Shown here one piece after another: positions 8,153-16,369 of a stretch of DNA of 64,000 nucleotides. Made by a program: the position numbers and the translations under genes. Below the pieces are notes generated by a model. The model made no database searches. It was not told the DNA's origin and saw nothing but the letters and a program-made list of their open reading frames with translations. Position 1 is the first letter of the stretch. Every line of letters starts with the position of its first letter. Location: NCBI GenBank assembly GCA_900473745.1, contig UCMW01000005.1:62358-126357 (forward strand), in the 5' to 3' direction. The DNA is from Hyphomicrobiales bacterium (GTDB lineage: Bacteria > Pseudomonadota > Alphaproteobacteria > Rhizobiales > Rhizobiaceae).

Positions 8153-9805
8153 TCAGCCGAAGATCGACAGGCTGTTGCGCAATGTGATCCAGACACCCCA
8201 GAGAAGCGGGAGACCGACCACGGCCCAGGCCAATGCCGCCTTGGCGTCGAGGCCACCCTTGCCGATCCCGAAGGAGCCGGAAGGTCCGACACTGGCCGCA
8301 GCCGTCTTGGCCTGGAGCGCCGCCACTTCCTCATCCGACATGAACCACTTGTCCGCCAGGGGTTTCACGAAGGCATTGGCGACAAGACCGATCGCCAACA
8401 TGCCGGCCAGGATATACATGGTTCCGGTATAGAGTTCCGGTCCCGGTGCAACCCCGGCTGAGATCTGCGCTTCGCGGATATAGTTGACGACGACCGGACC
8501 GACGATGCCGGCCGTTGCCCAGGCCGTCAGCAGCCGGCCGTGGATTGCGCCGACGAACTGCGTTCCGAAAATGTCTGCGAGATAGGCCGGGATCGTCGCG
8601 AAGCCGCCGCCATACATCGACAGGATGATGCCGAAGGCGAGCACGAACATCGCCTTGGAGCCGAGACCGGCAAGCGTCGGTGCCGCAGCATAGAGAATGA
8701 TGCCGAGGATGAAGAAGCAGAAGTAAGTGTTCTTGCGACCGATCTTGTCCGACATCGAGGCCCAGAAGAAACGTCCGCCGATGTTGAACAGCGACAGGAG
8801 GCCGGTGAAGCCGGCAGCGATGGCCGCAATCTGTGCCTTCTGCGCGGTATCGAGCTGCGAGAAGGTGAGATCCGGAAGCCCGATCAGCGAACCGGCGAAG
8901 ATTTCCTGCAGCATGGGCGAGGCAACACCGATAACGCCGATGCCGGCCGAGACGTTGAGGCAGAGAACCGCCCAGATCAGCCAGAACTGCGGCGTCTTGT
9001 GCGCGTCCCGCAGATGCACGTGACGCGTGGTGATCATCGTGCTCTTCGACGCAGCTGGCGTCCAGCCTTCAGGACGCCAGCCGGCCGGCGGAATACGATA
9101 GCCGAAGGCACCACCCATCATGAAGACGAAATAGCCGAGGGCCATCACGACGAAAGTCTGCCAGACACCGACGGTGACATCCGTCTTGAACATGTTCATC
9201 AGGATATTGGCCAGAGGCGCGCCGATCATCGCGCCACCACCAAAGCCCATGATGGCCATGCCGGTCGCCATGCCGCGACGGTCTGGGAACCATTTGATCA
9301 GCGTCGAAACCGGCGAAATGTAACCGAGACCGAGACCGATACCGCCGATGACGCCGGCACCGAGCCACATCAGCCAGAGCTGGTGCGTCATCACGCCGAC
9401 GGCTGCGATCAGAATACCGCCGCACCAGCAGCAGGCCGAAACGAAGGCCGCCTTACGCGGACCGACCCGTTCCAGCCAACCGCCCCAGATGGCGGCAGAG
9501 CAGCCGAGAAAGACGAAGAACAGCGTGTAGATCCAGCCGAGATCCGCGACGCGCCAGTTGCAGGCGGTGGTGAACAGTGCCCCGATCAGCGTGAGCTCGG
9601 AGCAGCTGGGATCGGGGTTGGCAATCGCCCGGCTGAGCGGCAGCCAGAACACGCTGAAACCATAGGCCATGCCGATGCAGAGATGGATCGCAAGAGCGGC
9701 CGGTGGCACGAGCCAGCGGTTGAACCCTGGTTTCGCGATAATTCTTTCCTTGTCGAGAATGCCGACATCATTTGTTGTGTCAGCGCTAACATCTGAAATT
9801 GACAT
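8153..9805 (-). CDS. OFA-family MFS transporter (oxalate/formate antiporter-like)
   Basis: A 550-residue major facilitator protein. The segments GGIGLGLGYISPVSTLIKWF and DRRGMATGMAIMGFGGGAMIG (about residues 155-200) are typical of oxalate/formate antiporters (OxlT/YhjX). It is ~130 residues longer than OxlT. One insertion, with cysteines, lies between the first two helices (SCSELTLIGALFTTACNW). The C-terminus carries an extra helix, LAWAVVGLPLLWGVWITL, that resembles the separately encoded 'MFS transporter small subunit' of other bacteria (recalled, not searched). The ATG at 9805 has a strong AGGAGGAGG site. It lies 59 bases after fdsD on the same strand, so it is probably the last gene of the formate dehydrogenase operon and moves formate, possibly in exchange for oxalate. 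Confidence 0.87.
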   Translation of the reverse strand: MSISDVSADTTNDVGILDKERIIAKPGFNRWLVPPAALAIHLCIGMAYGFSVFWLPLSRAIANPDPSCSELTLIGALFTTACNWRVADLGWIYTLFFVFLGCSAAIWGGWLERVGPRKAAFVSACCWCGGILIAAVGVMTHQLWLMWLGAGVIGGIGLGLGYISPVSTLIKWFPDRRGMATGMAIMGFGGGAMIGAPLANILMNMFKTDVTVGVWQTFVVMALGYFVFMMGGAFGYRIPPAGWRPEGWTPAASKSTMITTRHVHLRDAHKTPQFWLIWAVLCLNVSAGIGVIGVASPMLQEIFAGSLIGLPDLTFSQLDTAQKAQIAAIAAGFTGLLSLFNIGGRFFWASMSDKIGRKNTYFCFFILGIILYAAAPTLAGLGSKAMFVLAFGIILSMYGGGFATIPAYLADIFGTQFVGAIHGRLLTAWATAGIVGPVVVNYIREAQISAGVAPGPELYTGTMYILAGMLAIGLVANAFVKPLADKWFMSDEEVAALQAKTAAASVGPSGSFGIGKGGLDAKAALAWAVVGLPLLWGVWITLRNSLSIFG

Positions 9806-9864
9806 TAAGTTCGTCCTCCTCCTGAAAAACCGATTGGCCCGTGGACCGGCCCGAAAAGATGAAT

Positions 9865-10209
9865 TTATGCCGTCGCCTCGGGAATGCTGGGCTCGGATAG
9901 AGACTCCCCGGCGATCACACCCTTGCCACCCGGCGCACCGTCTGCAGCATCGGCCCCGACACCGACGGAACCGGCATCAGGGGATCCCGGACGCTTGACC
10001 CTGCTGGATGCCTCGATCACCAGTGGTAGGAATCCGGAATCTGGTTCATCGATCATATCGAAGAAGCGACGGCGCATGCGCGTTTCCCAGAACTTGTTAA
10101 TATGCGTGGCCACGCCGTCCACCCGGACATCCTCCGGCTGCGACAGGAAGAACGTGGCGATCTGATTGGCCATTCGAACGATTTTGGCGTCGGTGCTGGT
10201 CTCAGACAT
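9865..10209 (-). CDS. fdsD: Formate dehydrogenase delta subunit
   Basis: The first ~70 residues match FdsD: KIVRMANQIATFFLSQPED, then HINKFWETRMRRRFF. Known for the family: FdsD is a small protein required for active NAD-dependent formate dehydrogenase and acts with FdsC/FdhD in handling the Mo-bis-MGD cofactor, as shown for Rhodobacter capsulatus. At 114 residues this copy is longer than usual. About 45 C-terminal residues form a Gly/Ala/Ser/Pro-rich tail with no recognisable fold. The start overlaps the fdhD stop by 8 bases, so the two are translationally coupled. Confidence 0.88.
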   Translation of the reverse strand: MSETSTDAKIVRMANQIATFFLSQPEDVRVDGVATHINKFWETRMRRRFFDMIDEPDSGFLPLVIEASSRVKRPGSPDAGSVGVGADAADGAPGGKGVIAGESLSEPSIPEATA

Positions 10210-11032
10210 GCATCGGTGCTCCTTCAGCCACCCGATCCGGCCGGGTAAAAATCTCGAAATCCTCGTCGCGTGCGATTCCGATCAGCGTGATCCCCGCTGC
10301 AGTCGCAGTCCGGATGGCCAGAGCCGTCGGCGCGGAGATTGCAATCAGGATTGGCGCGCCGAGCGCTGCCGTCTTCTGCACCATCTCGACGGAGAGACGG
10401 CTGGTGACGACCACCGCGCCGAGATTAGCCGCCCAGCCACCGAGCAGCACCGCGCCAACGAGCTTGTCGAGCGCGTTGTGGCGGCCGACATCCTCGCGGA
10501 TTGCGACCAGCCCCTCATGCGGACAGTAAAAACCGGCCGCATGCACGGCACGTGTCTGACGGTTGAGATCCTGGGCCGCCGCCAGCATCGACGTGGCATC
10601 GGCGATCTCGCGTGCCGTCAGGCGGACATGGTCTGACCCCACGGACCGCACTGCGCGAGTGGCCTGCTCGATCGACTCGATGCCGCAAAGACCGCAGCCA
10701 ACGGGCCCGGCCATGCGCCGGCGTCGGGCAATCAACGCATCCGCGGTCATGTCCTTCAGCGTCACCTGGACGTCGATGCCCTCGCCAGCCTCGATGGCCT
10801 CGATAGCGACCACCTCATCGGCCCGTTCGATAATGCCCTCGGCGAGCGAGAAGCCGACGGCGAAATCCTCGAGATCATCCGGGCTCGCCATCATCACGGC
10901 GTGCGTAGAGCCGGCATAGGAGAAGGCGATCGGCACCTCTTCGGGCACGAACCGGCTGCTGCTCGAAACGAGCCCCCGGCTCGCCTTGAGCCCGCCGACC
11001 ATGCGCGCCGTGGAGCCGATCACATGCTTCAT
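10202..11032 (-). CDS. fdhD: Formate dehydrogenase accessory sulfurtransferase FdhD (FdsC)
   Basis: A 276-residue FdhD-family protein. It carries persulfide sulfur from a cysteine desulfurase to the molybdenum cofactor of formate dehydrogenase. The hallmark loop GCGLCG holds the two functional cysteines, C113 and C116. The conserved block EDVGRHNALDKLVG near residue 180 and VVTSRLSVEMVQKTA near 210 also fit the family. The start overlaps the fdsA stop by 4 bases (ATGA) and the end overlaps fdsD by 8 bases. In the fds nomenclature of R. capsulatus this position is fdsC. Confidence 0.95.
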   Translation of the reverse strand: MKHVIGSTARMVGGLKASRGLVSSSSRFVPEEVPIAFSYAGSTHAVMMASPDDLEDFAVGFSLAEGIIERADEVVAIEAIEAGEGIDVQVTLKDMTADALIARRRRMAGPVGCGLCGIESIEQATRAVRSVGSDHVRLTAREIADATSMLAAAQDLNRQTRAVHAAGFYCPHEGLVAIREDVGRHNALDKLVGAVLLGGWAANLGAVVVTSRLSVEMVQKTAALGAPILIAISAPTALAIRTATAAGITLIGIARDEDFEIFTRPDRVAEGAPMHV

Positions 11033-13911
11033 TCTGCCGCTTCCAGCTTACCGACGATACGGCGGGACTGGCGCGACAGCTCCTCATAGTCCTCCTGCCA
11101 TTCCGTCGGCCCGTTCGACGGCGAGATCTGCACGGCAGTGACCTTGTATTCGGGGCAGTTGGTTGCCCAGTCCGAGAAGTCTGTCGTGATGACATTCGCC
11201 TGCGTGTTCGGGTGATGGAAGGTCGTATAGACCACGCCCGGCGCCACGCGATCCGTGATCAGGGCGCGAAGCGTCGTATCGCCCGCGCGGCTGGCGAGCT
11301 TGATCCAGTCGCCGTCCTTGACGCCACGCTGTTCGGCGTCGTGCGGATGGATCTCGAGCAGATCCTCCTGGTGCCAGATGACATTCTCGGTACGCCGCGT
11401 TTGCGCGCCGACATTGTACTGGGACAGGATGCGCCCGGTCGTCAGCAGCAGCGGGAAGCGCGGGCCGGTGCGTTCGTCGGTCGCGACATATTCGGTGCGG
11501 ATGAACTTGCCCTTGCCGCGCACGAAACCATCGACATGCATGATCGGCGATCCCACAGGGAATTTCTCGTTGCAGGGCCACTGCACCGAGCCCATCTTCT
11601 CGAGATAATCGTAGGAGACCCCGGCAAAGCTCGGCGTGGTCGCGGCGATCTCATCCATGATCTGCGACGGATGGGTGTAATTCCAGGTGAGCCCCATGGC
11701 CTGGGCAAGCTTCTGGGTCACTTCCCAGTCCGCATAGCCGTTCTTCGGGCTCATGACCTTGCGCACGCGGTTGATGCGGCGCTCGGCATTGGTGAAGGTG
11801 CCGTCCTTCTCCAGGAAAGTTGAGCCCGGCAGGAAGACATGGGCGTAGTTGGCGGTTTCGTTGAGGAAGAGGTCGTGCACCACGACGCATTCCATCGCAG
11901 CGAGTCCGGCCGAGACGTGCTTCGTGTCGGGGTCGGACTGCAGAATGTCCTCGCCCTGGATGTAGATGCCCTTGAACGAACCATCGACAGCGGCATCCAG
12001 CATGTTCGGGATGCGCAGGCCCGGCTCGTTGCTCAGTTCGACACCCCAGAGCTTTTCGAAAGTCTCGCGCGTCGCATCATCGGACACGTGACGGTAACCG
12101 GGCAGCTCGTGCGGGAACGAACCCATGTCGCAGGAGCCCTGGACATTGTTCTGCCCGCGCAGCGGGTTCACGCCGACGCCGGGCCGGCCGATATTGCCGG
12201 TGACCATCGCGAGGTTGGCGATTGCCATGACGGTGGTCGAACCCTGACTGTGTTCGGTGACGCCAAGGCCGTAATAGATCGCGCCATTGCCGCCGGTGGC
12301 GAACAGACGAGCAGCGCCGCGCAGATCCGCGGCCGGCACGCCGGTAAACTTTTCCGTCTCTTCGGGCGAATGCTCGGGCTCGGCGACGAAGGCCGCCCAA
12401 TCTTCAAATTCAGACCAGTCGCAGCGCTCGCGAATGAAAGCCTCGGCGAACAGACCTTCCGTGACGATGACATGGGCCAGCGCCGTCATGACCGCGACAT
12501 TGGTGCCGGGCTTCAGCGGCAGGTGGAAGGCCGCCTCCACATGCGGTGTACGCACGAGATCGATGCGGCGCGGATCGATGACGATCAGCTTGGCACCCTG
12601 GCGGAGCCGCTTCTTCAGGCGAGAGCCGAAGACCGGGTGGCCATCGGTCGGATTGGCGCCGATAACCACGACCACGTCGGAGTGCTCGACACTGTCGAAA
12701 TTCTGCGTACCGGCCGACGTGCCGAAGGCCTGGCCCAGACCGTAGCCGGTCGGGGAATGGCAGACGCGGGCGCAGGTATCGACATTGTTGTTGCCGAAGC
12801 CGGCGCGGATCAGCTTCTGAACCAGATAGGTCTCTTCGTTGGTGCAGCGCGACGAGGTGATGCCGCCGATCGCTTCGCGGCCATACTGATACTGGATCCG
12901 GCGAAACTCGGAGGCTACATGTGCATAGGCCTCTTCCCAGGTCACTTCGCGCCAGGGATCGGTGATCTTTTCGCGCACCATCGGGTTGAGGATACGGTCC
13001 TTGTGGCTTGCGTAACCATAGGCGAACCGACCCTTGACACAGGAATGACCACGATTGGCCTGGCCGTCCTTCCAGGGCACCATGCGCACGAGTTCTTCGC
13101 CGCGCATCTCTGCCTTGAACGAGCAGCCGACGCCGCAATAGGCGCAGGTGGTGACGGCCGAATGCTCCGGCTGGCCAATTGATATCACGGATTTTTCCGT
13201 CAGCGTCGCGGTCGGGCAGGCCTGGACGCAGGCGCCGCAGGAGACGCATTCCGACGAGAGGAATGCTTCATGCGCACCGGGCGACACACGGCTGTCGAAC
13301 CCGCGACCCTCGATGGTCAGCGCGAACGTACCCTGCACCTCTTCGCAGGCACGCACGCAGCGCGAACAGACGATGCATTTGGACGGGTCATAGGTGAAGT
13401 AGGGATTGCTCTCGTCCTTCGGCATCCACTGGGCGTTGATCCCGCCCTCGGTGGAACGCGCCTTGACGTGGTTCTCGCCTTCATAGCCGTAACGCACGTC
13501 GCGCAGGCCAACGGCACCCGCCATGTCCTGCAGCTCGCAGTCGCCATTGGCCGCACAGGTCAGACAGTCGAGCGGGTGGTCGGAGATGTAGAGTTCTATC
13601 ACGCCCTTACGGATGGCCTTCAGCCGCTCCGTCTGGGTATGAACGACGAGGCCAGGCGCAACCGGTGTGGTGCAGGAGGCCGGAGTGCCGTTGCGGCCCT
13701 CGACCTCGATCAGACAGAGGCGGCAAGAACCGAAGGCATCGACCATGTCTGTGGCGCAGAGCTTCGGCACCTGAATGCCGGCCTCCATCGAGGCGCGCAT
13801 GATCGACGTGCCCTCGGGAACCGTGATCTCGCGGCCATCGATGGTGAGCGTCACCATTTTTTCGGAGCGGGACGCCGGTGTGCCAAAGTCGATTTCAGGA
13901 ACGAGGGGCAT
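11029..13911 (-). CDS. fdsA: NAD-dependent formate dehydrogenase alpha subunit (Mo-bis-MGD)
   Basis: The catalytic subunit, 960 residues (normal for FdsA). It oxidises formate to CO2 at a Mo-bis-MGD centre. The cofactor sites are visible in order: an N-terminal [2Fe-2S] cluster (C52, C63, C66, C80); a His/Cys cluster (H112, C116, C119, C125); two ferredoxin [4Fe-4S] clusters (C179/182/185/189 and C222/225/228/232); and a cluster at C256/259/263/291 next to the active site. The metal ligand is C384 with H385 (ARVCHSP), corresponding to the Sec-His pair of E. coli FdhF, so this is a cysteine enzyme. The electron route through FdsB to NAD is known for the family. Its stop overlaps the fdhD start by 4 bases. 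Confidence 0.97.
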   Translation of the reverse strand: MPLVPEIDFGTPASRSEKMVTLTIDGREITVPEGTSIMRASMEAGIQVPKLCATDMVDAFGSCRLCLIEVEGRNGTPASCTTPVAPGLVVHTQTERLKAIRKGVIELYISDHPLDCLTCAANGDCELQDMAGAVGLRDVRYGYEGENHVKARSTEGGINAQWMPKDESNPYFTYDPSKCIVCSRCVRACEEVQGTFALTIEGRGFDSRVSPGAHEAFLSSECVSCGACVQACPTATLTEKSVISIGQPEHSAVTTCAYCGVGCSFKAEMRGEELVRMVPWKDGQANRGHSCVKGRFAYGYASHKDRILNPMVREKITDPWREVTWEEAYAHVASEFRRIQYQYGREAIGGITSSRCTNEETYLVQKLIRAGFGNNNVDTCARVCHSPTGYGLGQAFGTSAGTQNFDSVEHSDVVVVIGANPTDGHPVFGSRLKKRLRQGAKLIVIDPRRIDLVRTPHVEAAFHLPLKPGTNVAVMTALAHVIVTEGLFAEAFIRERCDWSEFEDWAAFVAEPEHSPEETEKFTGVPAADLRGAARLFATGGNGAIYYGLGVTEHSQGSTTVMAIANLAMVTGNIGRPGVGVNPLRGQNNVQGSCDMGSFPHELPGYRHVSDDATRETFEKLWGVELSNEPGLRIPNMLDAAVDGSFKGIYIQGEDILQSDPDTKHVSAGLAAMECVVVHDLFLNETANYAHVFLPGSTFLEKDGTFTNAERRINRVRKVMSPKNGYADWEVTQKLAQAMGLTWNYTHPSQIMDEIAATTPSFAGVSYDYLEKMGSVQWPCNEKFPVGSPIMHVDGFVRGKGKFIRTEYVATDERTGPRFPLLLTTGRILSQYNVGAQTRRTENVIWHQEDLLEIHPHDAEQRGVKDGDWIKLASRAGDTTLRALITDRVAPGVVYTTFHHPNTQANVITTDFSDWATNCPEYKVTAVQISPSNGPTEWQEDYEELSRQSRRIVGKLEAAE

Positions 13912-13974
13912 GATAACCTCCGGGTCAGTCTTTTCGCTGCGGAACAGGCCGCGCGGAACAAGTTTGTGTCTGCG

Positions 13975-14190
13975 TCAGGATTTCATCTCGGCGAGCGTCG
14001 CCGCGACGATGGCATTGGCATGACCATGGCCGAGACCGTGATCAGTCTTCAGCAAGGTGACGATCTGCATATGCGTCTTACCTTGCTGCTGCCGGACGAT
14101 GTCCTGCCAGTGCTGGATCGGCTTTCCATAGGTCTTCTCGATCGATGGAAAGTAGGAGGCCGGTCCCTTGACCTTCGTTGCGTCACTCAT
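13975..14190 (-). CDS. DUF4287 domain protein inside the formate dehydrogenase operon
   Basis: A 71-residue soluble protein whose start codon overlaps the fdsB stop (ATGA), so it is a genuine coupled gene and not a shadow. It matches the DUF4287 pattern: KGPASYFPSIEKTYGKPIQHW near the N-terminus and LKTDHGLGHGHANAIVA at residues 47-63, with a His-rich GLGHGHAN motif. The function of this family is unknown to me. The gene sits between the NADH-binding subunit (fdsB) and the catalytic subunit (fdsA), 63 bases before fdsA. That placement suggests a role in assembly or stability of formate dehydrogenase, but this is inference from position only. The longer in-frame extension upstream runs through fdsB and is rejected. 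Confidence 0.85.
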   Translation of the reverse strand: MSDATKVKGPASYFPSIEKTYGKPIQHWQDIVRQQQGKTHMQIVTLLKTDHGLGHGHANAIVAATLAEMKS

Positions 14191-15755
14191 TCGGCTGCCT
14201 CCCGGACCGGCGTCGGCGCAAAGTCTTCCGGAAAATGTGTCATGGCACTCATGACCGGATAGGGCGTGAAGCCACCGAGTGCGCAAAGCGAGCCGAACTT
14301 CATGGTGTTGCAGAGATCTTCCAGCAACACCTTGTTCTTCTCCGGCTCGATGCCTTGGGCGATCTTGTCGACCGTCTCGACGCCGCGCGTCGAGCCAATG
14401 CGGCAGGGCGTGCACTTGCCGCAGCTTTCGACGGCACAGAATTCCATGGCGAAACGCGCCTGTTTCAGCATGTCAGCCGTATCGTCGAAGACCACAACGC
14501 CGGCATGGCCGATCAGGCCACCGGCGGCGGTAAAGGCTTCGTAGTCGAAGATCGTGTCAAACAGCGAAGGCGGGAAATAGGCGCCGAGCGGCCCGCCGAC
14601 CTGAACGGCCTTGACCGGACGGCCGGAGATCGTGCCGCCGCCGATCTGGTTGATCAGCTGGCCGAGCGGCAGGCCGAAAGCGGTTTCATAGAGGCCGCCA
14701 TGCTTGAGATTTCCAGCGAGTTGGATCGGGATCGTGCCATGCGAACGACCGACGCCGAAGTCGCGGTAGAACTGCGCGCCACGATCCATGATGACGGGGA
14801 TGGAGGCGAGCGACATGACGTTGTTGACGACTGTCGGCTTGCCGAAAAGACCTTGGAGGGCCGGCAGCGGCGGCTTGGCACGCACCACGCCGCGCTTGCC
14901 TTCGAGGCTGTTGAGCAGCGAGGTCTCTTCACCGCAGACATAGGCGCCGGCGCCCATGCGCACTTCCATGTCGAAGGCGTAAGCGGAACCCAATACGGAG
15001 GCACCGAGAATGCCCTCGCGCCTTGCGATCTCGATCGCCTCTTCCATGACGGCAATGGCATGCGGATATTCGGAGCGGGTGTAGACATAGCCCTTGGTGG
15101 CACCGGTCGCGATGCCGGCAATCGCCATGCCTTCGATCAGCACGAAAGGATCGCCTTCCATGATCATCCGGTCGGCAAAGGTGCCGCTGTCGCCCTCGTC
15201 GGCATTGCAGACGATGTATTTCTGGTCGGCCTGCGCATCCGCAACCGTTTTCCACTTGATGCCGGTCGGGAAGCCGGCGCCGCCGCGACCACGCAGGCCG
15301 CTGTCGGTGACCTGTTTGACGATATCGACAGGCGCCATGGCGATGGCATTGGCGAGGCCTTTGAGCCCCTGATAGTGCCGGTAATCATCGAGCGACAGAG
15401 GATCGGTCACGCCACAGCGGGCGAAGGTAAGCCGCGTCTGCCCCTTGAGGAAGGGAATATCCTGGGTCGGACCGTGGCCGAGCGGATGCGCACCGCCGGT
15501 CAGGAAGCCCGCATCGAAGAGCGAAGGCACGTCGGAAGCTTTGACCGGACCATAGGCGACGCGCCCCCTGTCGGTGCGCACCTCCACCAGCACTTCGAGC
15601 CACAGCATGCCACGCGACCCGTTACGGACGATGGTGACATCCTGACCGCGGGCGTTCGCCTCGCGCTCAATCGCAGCAGCGACTTTATCCGCGCCGACGG
15701 CCAAGGCCGCGGCATCGCGGGGAACGAAGACAACGACGGTTTCTGGCACGCTCAT
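14187..15755 (-). CDS. fdsB: NAD-dependent formate dehydrogenase beta subunit (diaphorase)
   Basis: The 522-residue NADH/FMN subunit, related to NuoF. An N-terminal thioredoxin-like region (1-~110) precedes the NuoF core: GLRGRGGAGFPTGIKW (FMN/NADH site), YIVCNADEGDSGTFADR (FMN site) and GAGAYVCGEETSLLNS. The C-terminal [4Fe-4S] cluster is ESCGKCTPCRIG plus a later Cys in the LCALGG segment. It passes electrons from the alpha subunit to NAD+. The start overlaps the fdsG stop (4 bases) and the stop overlaps the DUF4287 gene (4 bases), forming a chain of coupled genes. Confidence 0.97.
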   Translation of the reverse strand: MSVPETVVVFVPRDAAALAVGADKVAAAIEREANARGQDVTIVRNGSRGMLWLEVLVEVRTDRGRVAYGPVKASDVPSLFDAGFLTGGAHPLGHGPTQDIPFLKGQTRLTFARCGVTDPLSLDDYRHYQGLKGLANAIAMAPVDIVKQVTDSGLRGRGGAGFPTGIKWKTVADAQADQKYIVCNADEGDSGTFADRMIMEGDPFVLIEGMAIAGIATGATKGYVYTRSEYPHAIAVMEEAIEIARREGILGASVLGSAYAFDMEVRMGAGAYVCGEETSLLNSLEGKRGVVRAKPPLPALQGLFGKPTVVNNVMSLASIPVIMDRGAQFYRDFGVGRSHGTIPIQLAGNLKHGGLYETAFGLPLGQLINQIGGGTISGRPVKAVQVGGPLGAYFPPSLFDTIFDYEAFTAAGGLIGHAGVVVFDDTADMLKQARFAMEFCAVESCGKCTPCRIGSTRGVETVDKIAQGIEPEKNKVLLEDLCNTMKFGSLCALGGFTPYPVMSAMTHFPEDFAPTPVREAAE

Positions 15756-16231
15756 GTGCGCGCCTCCGCCAGTATGTCGGTGAGACAGTGCTCGTCGATA
15801 CGCGCATGCAGGTCACCGTCGAGCATGGCAGCCGGCGCCTGCGCACAGAGCCCGAGACAATAGACCGGTTCCAGCGTCACGGCGCCATCGGCGGTTGTCT
15901 GGTGCCAGTCGATGCCGAGCTTCGCTCTGATCTTATCCGCAAGAGGCTCGCCACCCATGGACTGGCAAGCCTCGGCGCGACAGAGCTTGAGCACATGGCG
16001 ACCTGCCGGATGCGCCCGGAAATCGTGATAGAATGTGACAACACCATGCACTTCGGCGCGCGAGAGGTTCAGGGCAGTCGCGATGATCTGCTTGGCAGCC
16101 TCAGGAATGAAGCCGAATTCTTCCTGCACCTTGTGCAGGATAGGCAGCATCGGCCCTTCCATCGTACGACAGTGATCGATGATTTCGGATATCCGAGTGG
16201 CCTCGTCATCCAGGATCGCCCGTAGGTTCAT
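15752..16231 (-). CDS. fdsG: NAD-dependent formate dehydrogenase gamma subunit
   Basis: A 159-residue NuoE-like protein with one thioredoxin-fold [2Fe-2S] cluster. The ligands are visible as C84, C89 (LCRAEAC), C125 and C129 (YCLGLC). It transfers electrons within the FdsGB diaphorase module. The ATG at 16231 is chosen because it is preceded by GGGAGGACTGACA; a TTG 15 bases upstream is possible but lacks support. This is the first structural gene of the fds operon; the 138 bp upstream hold the likely promoter and an inverted repeat at 16321-16346. Confidence 0.95.
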   Translation of the reverse strand: MNLRAILDDEATRISEIIDHCRTMEGPMLPILHKVQEEFGFIPEAAKQIIATALNLSRAEVHGVVTFYHDFRAHPAGRHVLKLCRAEACQSMGGEPLADKIRAKLGIDWHQTTADGAVTLEPVYCLGLCAQAPAAMLDGDLHARIDEHCLTDILAEART

Positions 16232-16320
16232 TGTCAGTCCTCCCAAACCGACGCATCGAAGTCGTCATGCGTACCCGACGACCTTCTGCAACTGACCCAT
16301 GCGCGGCGAAAACGCCCGCA

Positions 16321-16346
16321 ACGTGATGGTTACATTTGCGTCACGT
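16321..16346. promoter_or_regulatory. Candidate regulator-binding site upstream of fdsG
   Basis: ACGTGA (16321-16326) and TCACGT (16341-16346) form a perfect 6-bp inverted repeat with a 14-base spacer. It lies 90 bases before the fdsG start, in the only sizeable gap between the LysR gene and the operon. LysR-type activators usually bind interrupted dyads in this position. The assignment is inference. Confidence 0.35.
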
Positions 16347-16369
16347 CAAGAATGGGTGGGTTGGACCGA

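Noticed and set aside
13975-14415. A 146-residue version of the DUF4287 protein
   Set aside because: The first 75 residues read through fdsB in another frame and do not resemble the family; the ATG at 14190 overlapping the fdsB stop gives the complete DUF4287 domain.
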